From positions 35,778,869 through 35,842,868 of the forward strand of contig JASEVX010000005.1 in the NCBI GenBank assembly GCA_031761405.1: a DNA stretch of 64,000 bases, written 5' to 3'. The translations under genes and the position numbers were made by a program. The notes under the pieces were generated by a model that had not been told where the DNA came from, searched no databases, and saw only the letters and a program-made list of their open reading frames with translations. Origin of the DNA: Serripes groenlandicus. Its lineage: Eukaryota; Mollusca; Bivalvia; Cardiida; Cardiidae. Of this stretch, positions 10,452 through 21,999 are shown one piece after another; the stretch's first letter is position 1; the number at the start of each line of letters is the position of its first letter.

Positions 10452-10745
10452 TTGATTGATTGGGGTTTAACGCCATTTTTAACAATTTCTCAGTTATATC
10501 ACGGCAGCCAGTTCACCTACTCATGCATTTCCTGGTTTTCTCACACCAGTACTCCACACAACAATCTTCCCAAGCAACTGGCTGCTTTTCCAGATAGACT
10601 TAGCCCATTGGTGGAAGACGAATGACGCATGTCACATTGACTTTTGTCAATTCTCGGAAAGAAAGTTGGCCGAGCCGGGATTCAAACTCACAACCCCTGG
10701 ATTGACAGCCCGCGTCGCTACCGACTGAGCTACCGGGGCTCGGCC
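10452..10745 (-). mobile_element. SINE type 2 with tRNA-like head
   Basis: On the minus strand the head (10669-10744) has a good A box (TAGCTCAGTCGGTAG) and B box (GAGTTTGAATCCC), closed by GCCGAGCC/GGCTCGGC. The body contains GTACTGGTGTGAG, and the tail is GTTAAAAATGGCGTTAAACC then AATCAATCAATCA. Pol III-type SINE; the head is not a functional tRNA because spacing is wrong for a cloverleaf. Confidence 0.85.
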
Positions 10746-10890
10746 TGATGAAAGTGAACAAAATATGTTTCTATTTCTGTACAACTATTGGACATTTTAT
10801 GAGAGGATATTGAATCCTAGGTCCATCTTTGCTACTTGTCAAACTGGGGAATATTAATTGATTTCATGACTTTCGATGAGATACAAACAT

Positions 10891-11117
10891 CACACTTTCC
10901 CACCTATAGATGCATTTTGACGTTTCTGCAGCAGACATCTTTTGAAAACATCGTGACAAAAGGAAAAAGTGCTCAAAACGAGCAATTTCTCCTTTCGCCA
11001 CAATGTTTTCAACTTTTTTCAGTAAATATACCTACAATTATAGAGATTTTCCATATTTTTGAGTAGACATTTTCAAAGTCGTCTGCTGCAGGTTTGCTGT
11101 ATGTGGGAAAGGGATAA
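10891..11117 (-). mobile_element. Family A MITE
   Basis: Left end CACACTTTCCCACCTATAG is diverged. Centre GCTCAAAACGAGC and L end intact to GGGAAAGGGATAA. Confidence 0.85.
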
Positions 11118-11234
11118 ACAAGCCTATTGACAGAGGGGTTTCACTTACTAAGGTAATGATGGAAATTGAAAGGAATTCAATAGATTATCTTGACACTGTT
11201 TCTTTGTTTATTATGTTTCATATTATCTGAGAGA

Positions 11235-11456
11235 TTAACCCTTTCCCATCTGAAGACGCATTTTGACGCAAAAGCAGCAGACGACTTTGGAAAACATTGT
11301 GGCCAAAGGTGAAATTGCTCATGATGAGCAATTTCTCCTTTGGCCACAATGTTTTCAACTTTATTTAGGCCATCTTTTATTGCGATTTTTCAGGTTTTTG
11401 TCACTATGTTTTGAAAGTCGTCTGCTGCAGATTTGTTGTATATAGGAAAGGGTTAA
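11235..11456 (-). mobile_element. Family A MITE, near full length
   Basis: TTAA on both sides. The foldback GGCCAAAGGTGAAATTGCTC / GAGCAATTTCTCCTTTGGCC is close to perfect with loop ATGAT. Shares its right TTAA with the next copy. Confidence 0.9.
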
Positions 11457-11649
11457 ACCCTTTGCCATTTAGAAATAAATTTTAATACTTTTGCAGCAGA
11501 AAACATGAACAATTTATAATGTCATAGATCTTAGGTTTTTATGCCATACATTCTGAGGGGCATTTGAGCAATCTATCCTTTCCTGCGATATTCTTAAAAG
11601 ATGTCTGCTACAAAGACTTCAAAATCATCTGAATAGGGGAAAAGATTAA
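11453..11649 (+). mobile_element. Family A MITE, strongly diverged
   Basis: TTAAACCCTTTGCCATTTAG at left, eroded palindrome, R end ATGTCTGCTACAAAGACTTC and GGGGAAAAGATTAA at right. Confidence 0.6.
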
Positions 11650-11879
11650 GGAAAAAATAGATTATCTTGATAGAGTTTAGGTTTATAACCAAGATGTTAT
11701 AAAGAAAGCTGAAATCAATTCTTACTTGGGATATGGATTAAACGATTTAGTGATAAAATGATCCCCCAAAATGCCAATGACATTTCATTGTCTTAAAGTA
11801 TTAAAGAAGTCTTCATTGATAGTGTATATCCATGTCAATGTTGAATCATGCAATGGAATTTTATCATAATTCATTCTTA

Positions 11880-12110
11880 TTATACCCCCAGATACATAGT
11901 ATATGGGGGCTATATAGGAGTCACGCTTGTCGGTCGTTCCGTTGGACTGTAGACATTTCTTGTGAACACTATTTCCCAGCAACCCTTGGTCAGAATTCAA
12001 TATAACTTCACAAGAATGATTGATTCCAAGCCTAGTTGTGCATATTGTCGGTGTGTTGCACTGGAATTATTTTTAAATGAGTTATGGCCCCTTGAATTTC
12101 TCATACATAT
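11880..12110 (+). mobile_element. GTCCGTC-class element, CCCCC-hairpin type fragment
   Basis: Opens with a foldback CCCCC-AG-ATAC-ATA-GTAT-AT-GGGGG at 11887-11911, then AGTCACGCTTGTCGGTCG and TTGGACTG. The same layout starts the element at 39641. Body ends near GAGTTATGGCCCCTTGAATT. Confidence 0.6.
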
Positions 12111-12170
12111 GTATATTGTCAGGCACCAGCTGGGGGTATTCATCACCTTCAGTGATATTTCTAGTTTGAC

Positions 12171-12340
12171 GATCCTTTCCCTTATACAGATGACTGAAGT
12201 GATGCCTCTCTGAGACTGCTGCAGGCAACTTTTAAAAATGTTACAGAAAATTGAGAACCTGCTTATATAACCAGCAATTAATTACCCCATTTCCCACAAT
12301 GTTTTCAACTCTTTGTTAAAATAATTAAATCTTTGTAAAT
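12171..12340 (-). mobile_element. Family A remnant
   Basis: CCTTTCCCTTATACAGATGAC and CTGCTGCAGGCAACTTTTAAA at left; CCCACAATGTTTTCAACTC at right. The palindrome is mostly lost. Confidence 0.5.
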
Positions 12341-12389
12341 AATGCTTTGTAACATAAAAATGTTCAACATACTTCCTGATATACTACTG

Positions 12390-12553
12390 TTAACCCTTTC
12401 CTTCATACGACAATTCTGCAGCAGACGACTTTGAACGTATTTTGTCAAAACAAATTGCATGTTTTGTGCAATTTCTTCTTTTGTCACTATGTTTTCAAAA
12501 AGCTGTCTGCTGCAGAGGCGTCAAAAAGCGTCTATATGAGGGAAATGTGTTAA
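12390..12553 (+). mobile_element. Family A MITE with spacer deletion
   Basis: L end runs to TTTTGTCAAAACA, then jumps to the centre AAATTGCATGTTTTGTGCAA. The left arm is shortened. R end and TTAA are present. Confidence 0.8.
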
Positions 12554-12563
12554 ATTAGTAAAA

Positions 12564-12725
12564 CCAAAGGTCCTGAGTTCGATTCCTTTGACGAGCGGGT
12601 TCTGATTTTTCCACACAAATGGCGCAAGTACTGGTTTGAAAAGTCTCCAGGAAGCAGACATTGAGCGTGATTAATATAAGCTGAAAGCTTGTTTCGCAAT
12701 TGATGTAAAATAAATAAGTTTAAAC
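12564..12725 (+). mobile_element. SINE type 4, 5'-truncated, with 13-bp target duplication
   Basis: Retains a B box (GAGTTCGATTCC), body CTCCAGGAAGCAGACATTGAGC and tail AAGCTTGTTTCGCAATTGATG. It is flanked by TAAATTAGTAAAA at 12551-12563 and 12726-12738, the long direct repeat expected of LINE-driven insertion. The A-box half is missing, as in 5'-truncated insertions. Confidence 0.8.
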
Positions 12726-12922
12726 TAAATTAGTAAAAGATCATAGTCAGCAAACAATTATAGGAAAATATTTAAGAAATGAGGCGCTTTTGAAGTGCAG
12801 ATGTAAACAATTTTTTAAGAATGATATACATGTATTATAGTAGTTTCAAATAAGCTTGCAGCAGAGGCATAATTGTTTATCAACTGAATAAGTGAAAGTG
12901 TTAAACGCTAAAATAATTGAAA

Positions 12923-13152
12923 TTAACCCTTCCCCTCATGTAGACGCTTTCTGATGCCTCTGCAGCAGACGACATTTGAAAACTTTGTGACAAAAGAAGA
13001 AATTGCTCAAAACAAGCAATTTCTCCTTTTGACACAATTTTTTCAACTCTATTCAATAAAAAATATCTTCATTTAGGGAGATTTTCCATATTATTGTTAA
13101 GATGTTTTCAAAGTGGTCTGCTGCAGATATCTTGTATGTGGGAAAGGGTTAA
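12923..13152 (-). mobile_element. Family A MITE, full length
   Basis: 230 bp, TTAA to TTAA, centre GCTCAAAACAAGC. The left terminus reads CCCTTCCCCTCATG. Confidence 0.9.
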
Positions 13153-13361
13153 GCTCTGAAGTTTTCAGTTACAGTAATTTACCCAAATTTAGTCAAACTG
13201 TAGGGTTGATCCTGGTATGTATTTTTGCAAAAAAATATTTTTTTTGTCAAAATGTTATATGGAATTATTCCAAGTTTGGAAAAGGGAGGGTTTAATTTTG
13301 CTATTTTATAGGTACTTTTAAAAAGAAGAATTGGCCTCCGCTCTTTGGCAATCAGAGTAAA

Positions 13362-13478
13362 TCGAGGGCTTAGTGTGAAACAGTTGTAACTAAAAACCTA
13401 TTTTGAAAACCCTGGTTTAGGGGCAATTTTGACCCCTTTGTAAACAATGCAAATTTAGGTGCATTTATTACGGCGAAT
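13362..13478 (+). mobile_element. Family C MITE, left half
   Basis: Starts TCGAGGGCTTAGTGTGAAAC and continues through GGGGCAATTTTGACCCC and CAATGCAAATTTAGGTGC, then stops at the foldback. The right half is absent. Confidence 0.75.
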
Positions 13479-13890
13479 CTCTTAGTAACTTGCAAGTCAT
13501 TGCCACTTTAACGAATTAACCGATTACAAATTAGATTTTTGAGGATTGCAGAATCATCTAAAAATATAGTCACCATAATAATAATGATTCATGAACTTTT
13601 ATTCTAAATATTATCGTAATGCACGACATCAAAGCGAATCGAAGTCGGTTTTCTTGGGAAAACACTGAAACATGCTTTTATTTCGCGAAACATATGATTC
13701 TATTTCAGTGTTCAATAAAAGCATGTCTGATCCAGACCTTCGTTCAAAGATGTATCTGAAAAATGTGTTGAGTAACATCCTAAATATATGTATAATTGTA
13801 GATAAACAATCATCTGAATGTAACGTGAAGTAATTGTATATTGAGTACAGTACTGCTCATTACGGTACCACTATAATATAGGTCAAAAGT
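13479..13890. other. Unassigned sequence
   Basis: No repeat family recognised. An imperfect inverted pair (AACACTGAAACATGCTTTTATT near 13660; AATAAAAGCATG near 13712) can fold. No supported ORF. Confidence 0.4.
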
Positions 13891-13895
13891 ATATC

Positions 13896-14023
13896 TACTA
13901 TTGCTACACTGTTTTCAACTCTATTCAAGAATTATACTATCTTTTACATAGATGATCCATATATGTTCCTTGGATATTTTCGAAGTCATCTAGCTGTTGC
14001 ACATTTGTTGAATGTGGGAAGAG
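13896..14023 (-). mobile_element. Family A right half, diverged
   Basis: Runs from GCTACACTGTTTTCAACTC through the spacer to GAATGTGGGAAGAG. The R half is missing. Confidence 0.55.
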
Positions 14024-14576
14024 GTGTGTGAAATAACAATAATAAAATTGTACATACAATTTATTATTTTGATTCATTGCTGTCAAATGTTCTGGAATCT
14101 ATGTAAATCTAAATTAGTCACACCAAAATAGATCCCTAGTGTGCTTTAATGGATCACAAAAATTACCCCAAAAAAATCATATTTTTTCCTGGATATCTTT
14201 TGATTATCAAAACTTCTTTAGTGTCATCATTTTGAAAAAGCCAAGAAAATTGTTTGCTATGGCACTTTGAGTTTCGAAACTACATAGTGTCAGATTGGGG
14301 AAATAGAAAGGTAGTCAATGTATTAAGATGAGCATAGTTTAGCATAACAAATGGGTTCTGTCCTTGGTTATTTATTTATTTTCCACCAAAAGTACTAGGT
14401 GTCAACTATTTATTGAGCCATTTTAAATGGATTTAAAAGAATTAAAACAACTTAGCAAACATTCAACTTTATTCTGTTTCATTTCTATAGAAACAGCTTT
14501 TTTCACTCCATTGTTTACATTTTTCTAAAAAACAACTCCTCCCACAAACCCACAAAACCTGCAAATTTAAAACTAA

Positions 14577-14797
14577 GTAACTCTTTCCCAGACATACACA
14601 AATGTGCAGCAGATGACTTTTTAAACATAAAGACAAACATCTGGAAAATATTGATAAATAAAATTATAACTATTAAAAAGTTTTTTAAAACACTGTGTCA
14701 AAAGGAAACAATGGTCACCATATTAAATTTCTTCTTTTGCCACAATGTTTTAAAAAGTTGTCTACTGCAGAAGCATGTGCTTGACAGAAAGGGTTAA
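14577..14797 (+). mobile_element. Family A MITE
   Basis: GTAACTCTTTCCCAGACATAC at left and AGAAAGGGTTAA at right. The palindrome centre is diverged (ATGGTCACCATATT). Confidence 0.75.
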
Positions 14798-15050
14798 TTT
14801 GAATTATAAATCCCTCAAGTGGCTTATTTTCAAATTAAATGTTATTTAAAGTTTCAAACTATCTAGTCAGGACAACAAAAAATATTGTGACTTCCGCAGT
14901 GGTCTTCAATGGACAATAAACAATTGCCACGTACCATTCACAAAAAATTCAAAATAACCGAAATCTTGTCCACATAATTGTGATGCATTGGACAGTAATA
15001 TTCATTTGTCCTTCTGATGACTTTTTCCCTCCAATACAGCAGACGTAAAA

Positions 15051-15157
15051 ATAACCCTTTCCCAGATTGAACTGACTTTAAACATTTATGGTAGACAGCT
15101 TTCAAAAACACTTTGGGAGATGGACAATTCACTAATTGTGAGCATTAATCCATTTCC
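15051..15157 (+). mobile_element. Family A remnant
   Basis: TAACCCTTTCCCAGATTGAAC and a weak palindrome remnant (AATTCACTAATTGTGAGC) are the only recognisable parts. Confidence 0.4.
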
Positions 15158-15159
15158 TT

Positions 15160-16585
15160 CAATATTTTTTTTTCTTCCTCAAATTTGTACTAATGTCTTG
15201 ATTTAGATATTTTTTCACTTTCTCAAAAATTTCCTATTTGGAAGATTTCATTTAAAAGTTTTATCCAGTAATGGAGTAACAGTCTACCGCAGCTCAAATC
15301 TAAATTTAATTGAACAGCTTGGTTTTTACCTTGACTGTGAAAACAGTTTTACATTACAATTAAACTGACATGGCTCAAGTGTGCCGTGTCTTCATGGCTG
15401 TGGATTATTGTCTCGCGCCCCCTCTCATTATTCCGATAATCGCTTTGTTTAAGGTTCGTCATCATTTATGATATGAAGAAGCTGAAAAGACGTTTGAATA
15501 TTAAACTTTACGTCTTTGCAGATAAATGTCTTTTGTTGCCGGTCAAATGAAATTTGTGATTAGTTACTGACTTCCACGGGTTTTACGAGTGTGGTCAGTT
15601 GCACAAAAGAATGGATGACCAGCCGCGGTCTGGACGAGATCAGTTTCACAATGAAAGTTGTAATTGTCCGAGATGCGGCCATGATCAATCAGCACACAAT
15701 AGATTACAACTCTTCAACTCTTCTGTTTATCCTTTAACCTACCAATTTGATATGTCTAATGTATTTCTGTTTGAATTTTTGGATCTGTTTATTTCATGGT
15801 AATGAGTTTTCTTCCTTACTTAGATAAAATAACATGAAACATTATTACAGAGAGTGAAGACCATGATGAGATGGTTTATTTGAGCAGTCTAATCATAATC
15901 TGCACTGTTATGAAATTGCATAGCATACATTCATTTCTATTATTCAGAAATTAAAGGGTTTAGGTTAAGCGTCCTGAAACATGCATTTGATAAGTATAAA
16001 AGGAAGGTCAATTCATTGCTGACCCTGTCGCATTTTGTCCTTTCAAACTGGGGGTATGGCCTCACAAACGGTGAGTGGTCGGTGTGTTAAGTTGAATGGA
16101 TGTTACCGGCTATGATTCGCACCACCTGTTTAGGGGCGCATCCTTTCATATTTCAAAGAAATTGATGCCTCAAACACCCCTTGAAAATGTTTTAAATGAT
16201 TAGATAAATTATCCGAGTCATATCCTGGCTGCATTAGAAATTAAGTTTTATTAGTTTTGCAAAATTTGTTGAACTCTCCACAGCCAAAAGTTAAGCTGCT
16301 GTGAAAAGGCTATTCTTTTGTAATGGGACGAAAGGTCTTGAAAGGGCAATTCACCTCATGTCATCGTGCGAAATTGATAGGATGCGGTGATTTGCAGAAT
16401 TCTGTGTCATTGTTTGGTCATTATTAAATCGGAATTTAGGCGCGAGTCTTAAACATCAACTGTCCCTTACATGGAAAAGTTAATATTTTCTGATCACGGC
16501 CTCCAGGCGTTTATTGTCTAAATGTCTGTGAAATGTTTGTGAACATCTTTAGTTGTTCTTTAACAATAATTAAGAATTGTTATGT
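15160..16585. other. Repeat-poor island 2
   Basis: About 1.4 kb without the local repeats and locally less AT-rich. It holds SOX-like (CTTTGTT, ACAATAAT) and homeodomain-like (TAATTA) cores. A 67-codon ORF at 15599-15802 encodes a CxCPxCGH motif but shows no splice-site or homology support I can verify. Possible enhancer or exon-bearing region; comparative alignment or RNA-seq would tell. Confidence 0.35.
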
Positions 16586-16588
16586 TTT

Positions 16589-16690
16589 CTTTAACCTTTT
16601 TTCTGAAACAGAAGACTTTGTATGCTTCTGCAGCAGATGTTTTAAAAAAATTAAAAATGTTTTTAACTTGAATTAAACAAAAAAACTATT
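16589..16690 (-). mobile_element. Family A remnant
   Basis: TTTAACCTTTTTTCTGAAACAG and TATGCTTCTGCAGCAGATG, then loss of similarity. Confidence 0.4.
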
Positions 16691-16756
16691 CACTATTCTT
16701 CAGATTTATACTGGTGTTCAAATAAAAATGGCATTAAAACTCATTTTTCAGCAATC

Positions 16757-16882
16757 CCCAGTGTTGTAGTGGTTACAGCATCAGTTTGCATTCAGAGCAG
16801 GATACCTGGGTTCCATTTCCTGATTTGGTCATACCAAAGACTTTAAAAATGACAGTAATGGCTTCCCTCCATGGCACAATTT
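16757..16882 (+). mobile_element. SINE type 1, head only
   Basis: tRNA-like head (GTTGTAGTGGTTACAGCATC as A box, GGGTTCCATTTCC as diverged B box) followed by GGTCATACCAAAGACTTTAA. It breaks off where the 60-bp array starts. Confidence 0.75.
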
Positions 16883-16883
16883 G

Positions 16884-18187
16884 TAGAGATAGCATAACAA
16901 CTGATGCTCTCAAGTTAGAATACAAGTAATACCGATCATTTACCAGAGATAGCATAACAACTGATGCTATCAAGTTAGAATACAAATAATACTGGTCATT
17001 TACCAAGAGATGGCATAACAACTGATGCTTTCAAGTTAGAATACAAGTAATACTGGTCATTTACCAAGAGATAGCATAACAACTGATGCTCTCAAGTTAG
17101 AATACAAGTAATACCGATCATTTACCAGAGATAGCATAACAACTGATGCTATCAAGTTAGAATACAAGTAATATTGATTATTTACCAGAGATAGCATAAC
17201 AACTGATGCTATCAAGTTAGAATACAAGTAATATTGATTATTTACCAGAGATAGCATAACAACTGATCTTTCAAGTTAGAATACAAGTAATACCGATCAT
17301 TTACCAGAGATAGCATAACAACTGATGCTCTGAAGTTAGAATACAAGTAATACTGATCACTTACCAGAGATAGCATAACAACTGATGCAGCTAGAATGCA
17401 AGTAAAACTGATCATTTACCAGAAATAGCATAACAACTGATGCTATCAAGTTAGAATACAAATAATACTGGTCATTTACCAAGAGATGGCATAACAACTG
17501 ATGCTTTCAAGTTAGAATACAAGTAATACTGGTCATTTACCAAGAGATGGCATAACAACTGATGCTTTCAAGTTAGAATACAAGTAATACTGGTCATTTA
17601 CCAAGAGATAGCATAACAACTGATGCTCTCAAGTTAGAATACAAGTAATACTGGTCATTTACCAGAGATAGCATAACAACTGATGCTATCAAGTTAGAAT
17701 ACAAGTAATATTGATTATTTACCAGAGATAGCATAACAACTGATCTCTCAAGTTAGAATACAAGTAATACTGGTCATTTACCAAGAGATAGCATAACAAC
17801 TGATGCTCTGAAGTTAGAATACAAGTAATACTGATCACTTACCAGCGATAGCATAACAACTGCTGCAGTTAGAATGCAAGTAAAACTGATCATTTACCAG
17901 TAATAGCATAACAACTGATGCTATTAAGTTAGAATACAAATAATACTGGTCATTTACCAAGAGAAGGCATAACAACTGATGCTTTCAAGTTAGAATACAA
18001 GTAATACTGGTCATTTACCAAGAGATAGCATAACAACTTATGCTCTCAAGTTAGAATACAAGTAATATTGGTCATTTACCAAGAGATAGCATATATACAC
18101 TTATGCTCTCAAGTTAGAATACAAGTAATACTGGTCATTTACCAAGAGATAGCATAACAACTGATGCTCTCAAGTTAGAATACAAGT
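16884..18187. repeat. 60-bp tandem array
   Basis: About 22 units built on GAGATAGCATAACAACTGATG, then CAAGTTAGAATACAAGTAAT and GGTCATTTACC. Units are 60-61 bp. Blocks of several units repeat as a group, for example 17401-17560 resembles 17890-18060. Because the period is near 60, both strands show chance 20-residue protein repeats. Confidence 0.95.
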
Positions 18188-18600
18188 GGAAATGATAGTT
18201 AAAAATATACCAGAGTAACAATAAAATGTATTTGAAATGTTGTTAAATGTTGTGTCAAAACATCATTAAAACAACATTAAGAAACATTGTTCTCATTGAA
18301 AATAGGATGGTTTTTCATGTATGTTTATTTATACATCATCATTCATTATCACTTCTCTATGATCAATATTATAATTATTATTTAATTTGTATAACTACTT
18401 AGTATTATTGTCATGATAATCATTATTAATATAGTTATAAGACAAAAACCTAGAATGGTGTTTCTGTTAAGTCTTCTAGTGCTTTTTTCTGCTTCTGCTT
18501 GCATTAAAAATGGCCTTTATCTTTAGTTGCCTAAATTTACTGGTCAAAATTAGTTTAAACTTAATTATTTTCCATCACATGTGAAACAGGCTTTAACCTT
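18188..18600. other. AT-rich stretch, nothing recognised
   Basis: TAAT/ATTA-rich sequence with no identified repeat or gene. Confidence 0.45.
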
Positions 18601-18770
18601 ATATAAATCACGCTCGAAGTCTGCTTCCTTGAGACTTAACCATTGCTTGCGCCGTTTTTGTGGAAAAATCCAAAAGGCAGAAATTGATCATCACAGGATT
18701 TGAACCCAGGATCTTTGGTACGAGAGGCAGACGCTCTACCTCTGCACCACTGTCTGTCTCGCTGTCAAAA
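18601..18770 (-). mobile_element. SINE type 4 with head
   Basis: Minus strand: A box near GTGCAGAGGTAGAGCGTC and B box GGGTTCAAATCCTG, then body matching the copy at 12564 (CTCAAGGAAGCAGACTTCG). The flank contains CTGTCTGTCTC. Confidence 0.8.
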
Positions 18771-18795
18771 TTTAAAAAAAATGCATGATTATTTT

Positions 18796-18897
18796 TTAAC
18801 CAGTTATTCCCTAAAAGAGTGTTCCATTTTCATAAAGCTTTGTCTTCCTTATAATGATCATTTACTGCAAATGAGTCTGCATGTGAGAAAGGGTTAA
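18796..18897 (+). mobile_element. Family A remnant, R side
   Basis: Only GAGTCTGCATGTGAGAAAGG and the closing TTAA are clear. Confidence 0.4.
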
Positions 18898-19116
18898 CAT
18901 AATTTATAGGATCTTAAATAATGCTATAATATATTTGTGGTTACAATACTCTGATTTAGATTACTATTGATACCTCTGCATCAGAAGACTTAAATTTGGA
19001 ATACATTTTGAGAAAAAAAATAAAGATTTCTACATAATTTATTATCATTGCTTTATTTTTTACTTTACTTGGTGATACATGGAACAATCCATTATGTTAA
19101 AAATGTCTGCACATTG

Positions 19117-19345
19117 AACCATGTCCCAAATACAAACCTTTTGTAATGCCTCGGCAGCAGACAATATTTGAAAACATTGTGGCAAAAAGAGAAATGGCTC
19201 ATAATGAGCCATTTCTCTGTTTGCCACAGCTTCTTCAAATTTATTCAATAATTGTTCTTTTATTTGTAAAAAGTTTCCATATTTTCCATATATTTGACTC
19301 AATGTTTTTTCTACTGCAGATTTGATGTATGCGGGACAGTGTTAA
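19117..19345 (-). mobile_element. Family A MITE with altered centre
   Basis: The centre reads AAATGGCTC-ATAAT-GAGCCATTT: a T/A pair of the usual palindrome has become G/C on both arms. Ends are diverged (GTCCCAAATACAAACC; GCGGGACAGTGTTAA). Confidence 0.8.
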
Positions 19346-19462
19346 ATTGTTGTGTTATATTTTGTAGTTTTCTCCTTCACAATTACGTTACAACCATGTA
19401 TGAAAACTAGATTCGATGTCCTGAATAATTATAGTTAAGATTAGTTTTCATTCTCTGGATGA

Positions 19463-19725
19463 CCGCCTCGGTGTTGTAGTGGTAGAGTGTCCATCTTGGG
19501 TACAGGAGGTTGCAGGTTCAATCCCAGGCCGGGTCATACCAAAGACTATAAAAATGGTAGTAATGGCTGCCCTCCTAATGGCGCTCAGGGTTGCGGGGTT
19601 AGCATTACGACTGACTAGCTGGTGTCAGGATAAATGGACCAGTTAGTACTGGTAACTTACCTAGGAAATGCCTTGATAAAGCTGAAAAATTGTTGAAAGC
19701 GGTGTAAATCACCAAACACTAAATC
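19463..19725 (+). mobile_element. SINE type 1, full length
   Basis: Head with A box (TTGTAGTGGTAGAGTG) and B box (GGTTCAATCCCAGG), linker GGTCATACCAAAGACTATAA, body GTGTCAGGATAAATGGACC, tail TTGTTGAAAGCGGTGTAAAT then ACCAAACACTAAATC. Expected to be Pol III-transcribed if active. Confidence 0.85.
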
Positions 19726-19769
19726 ATAATCTGGTAATATTGTGGTATTCAGATGACAATCTTTTTATC

Positions 19770-19960
19770 CTTAGCCTTTTAGCACATTCAACGAATCTGC
19801 AGCAGACGTCTTTGAAAACATCGAGACAAAAATATGGAAAATTTCTATTATATGAGAGTATAATTATTGAATAAGTAATTTCTCTGTTTACCACAATGTT
19901 TTATTTAATGTTATCTGCTGCAGAGGCGTCAGAAAGTGCCTGTATGTGGCAAAGGATTAA
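19770..19960 (+). mobile_element. Family A MITE, left palindrome arm deleted
   Basis: L end and spacer, then ATAAGTAATTTCTCTGTTTACC, which is the right arm only. R end and TTAA follow. Shares TTAA with the next copy. Confidence 0.75.
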
Positions 19961-20186
19961 CCCTTTCTCTCATATAGACGCTTTCTGACGCCTCTGCAGC
20001 AGACGGCTATTTGAAAACATGGTGACAAAAGAAGAAATTGCTCAAAACAAGCAATTTCTCCTTTTGCCACAATGTCTTCCACTTTTAGTCGTAGGTTACT
20101 CATTCAATTATAGAGATTTTCTATTTTTTGACAAAATATATTCAAAGTCGTCTGCTGCAGAATTGTTGTATGAGGGAAAGGGTTAA
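19957..20186 (-). mobile_element. Family A MITE, full length
   Basis: 230 bp, centre GCTCAAAACAAGC, all segments in order, TTAA both sides. Confidence 0.92.
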
Positions 20187-20309
20187 AAGAGTGTTACATA
20201 AGGAGGGATTGCTCAATATTAGTAAATATAATATGTTAAAATACATCTTCATGTGGGAGAGGGTTGTATGGATATGAAACAGTTGAAAGAGAAACGGGTG
20301 AATATTGAC

Positions 20310-20710
20310 TATAACACTTTACCTCATATAGTCAATGCTCGAAGCTTGCAATGGAAGGATTTATTAAGATATTGTGCAAAAAAGAAAATATATTCAAAAC
20401 TTTATTATAAAAGGGACACTTTCTTTTGACCTTATTGGCACAATTTTTTCCTCAAACTGTTATCAAGTTCAATAAATAAAAATATTATCATATCAAATAA
20501 TTATGACCTTATTGGCTCAACTTTTTCAGGATGAAATTTTGTATTCATGAAGGGTAAAAACAAGTTTCATTAAAACTAGAATTAAACTCTCTCATATCAG
20601 AAGCGTGAAATTTAGCCCCAGTCTTTATTTTGTCTCCACGATCCTGTCACGGAGACCAAGTCACAACTCGCGCAGATACCAAATCTGATTCCTTTTATAC
20701 AACAATAGAC
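20310..20710. other. Eroded or unassigned sequence
   Basis: A very eroded family A copy may occupy 20320-20545 (ACACTTTACCTCATATAG). From 20560 a short unique stretch holds the foldback CTCCACGATCCTGTCACGGAG. Confidence 0.3.
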
Positions 20711-20719
20711 ACATTTTCC

Positions 20720-20955
20720 TTAACCCTTTCCCACATATAGACGCTTTCTGACACCTCTGCAGCAGACGACTTTTGAAATCATTGTGGCAAAAAGAAAAAT
20801 TGCTCCTAAGGAGCAATTTCTCTTTTAGCCACAATGATTTAAACTCGAATCAATAATAATAATAATAATGATAAGACTATCATATTAAGAGATTTTCTAT
20901 ATTTTGGAATTCAAAGTCGTCTGTTGTAGATTTATTGTATGTGGGAAAGGGTTAA
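20720..20955 (-). mobile_element. Family A MITE, full length, variant loop
   Basis: TTAA both sides. Centre GCTCC-TAA-GGAGC keeps pairing with a different loop-closing base pair. The spacer carries an (AAT)n run at 20857-20873. Confidence 0.9.
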
Positions 20956-21245
20956 TAGAACTGCACTTGATACATCTTCATTTACATTTTTGAAAACCTT
21001 TTGGGAAAGGGAAGAATTTTTGATCCAAATTTTATCCTAATTTATTGTAATGTTTTGCTCTCTCATGGGCTCAAAATTATTCTTCCAGTTTTATCTTAGT
21101 TCTTTAGATGTTTTTTGTTCGGAAGAGTCTTAGTCTGACATTCAAAAAATCTGCAGTTGACATCTTGAGAATTATTTGTGAAAAAAATGTAAATAATTTA
21201 TATAAAAAAATTGTATGTTGGAAGATTCGAGTCTTGACTGATATA

Positions 21246-21360
21246 TATGCAACAAATCTGCAGCAGATGACTTCGATAAAATATCTGGGCTCAATATATC
21301 TCTTTAAGTGGAAGTATGATTATTGAATATATATAGGCTTCAAAACAGTGTTACAAAATT
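21246..21360 (+). mobile_element. Family A left half
   Basis: ACAAATCTGCAGCAGATGAC and the spacer to the start of the palindrome; the right half is missing. Confidence 0.55.
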
Positions 21361-21380
21361 AATGGAGAGTCCAAGGCTTT

Positions 21381-21613
21381 AATAACTCTTTCCAACATAC
21401 AGCAAATCTGCAGCAGACGACTTTGAAACAATACCGGAAATTGTTTGGAAACTCCCTTTAAATGAAAGTACAATAATTGAATAAAGTTGTCTCAAAACAT
21501 GGTGACAAAAGGAGAAATTGCTTGTTTTGAGCAATTTCTTCTTTTGTCTCCATGTTTTCAAAAAGCCGTCTGCTGCAGAGGCGTCAGAAAGCATCTATAT
21601 GAGGGAGGGTTAA
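21381..21613 (+). mobile_element. Family A MITE, full length
   Basis: Left terminus AATAACTCTTTCCAACATAC; centre GCTTGTTTTGAGC; R end GCCGTCTGCTGCAGAGGCG to GAGGGAGGGTTAA. Confidence 0.85.
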
Positions 21614-21832
21614 ACTCTTTCCAACATACAATTTAAAAAATCTGCACCAGAAGACATCTCGCCAAAAACATGGAAAATATGTATAAATGAAATCTTAATT
21701 ATTGAATACATTTGAAAACATTGTGATTAAAGGAAAAAATCCTTGTTTTAAGCAATTTCTATTGTTGTCACAATGTTTTCAAACATGTCTTCAGAGACAT
21801 CAGAAAGCATCTGTATGTGGGAAAGTGTTTAA
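21610..21832 (+). mobile_element. Family A MITE, diverged
   Basis: Starts in the TTAA of the previous copy; the centre is decayed (AAAAATCCTTGTTTTAAGC). Ends GGGAAAGTGTTTAA. Confidence 0.7.
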
Positions 21833-21999
21833 TTCTCCTTTACTAAGTTCACTCATTCAAAGGATCAATGTAATAATTTACTGGACAATAGTATGAAATC
21901 TTTTCTCCATGAAACCCTAGACTGTGTATACTGATTGCCATATTATGGTTACAACACTTGTATCACAAATTATCAGTGGTTTCTGCTAATTCTGCATTG

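Noticed and set aside
10669..10744. Functional tRNA gene
   Set aside because: A and B boxes are good, but the acceptor region is too long and the head continues into a SINE body.
16773..17257. Protein with 20-residue repeats (VNDRYYLYSNLRASVVMLSL)
   Set aside because: Product of a 60-bp DNA satellite; units of 61 bp break the frame repeatedly.
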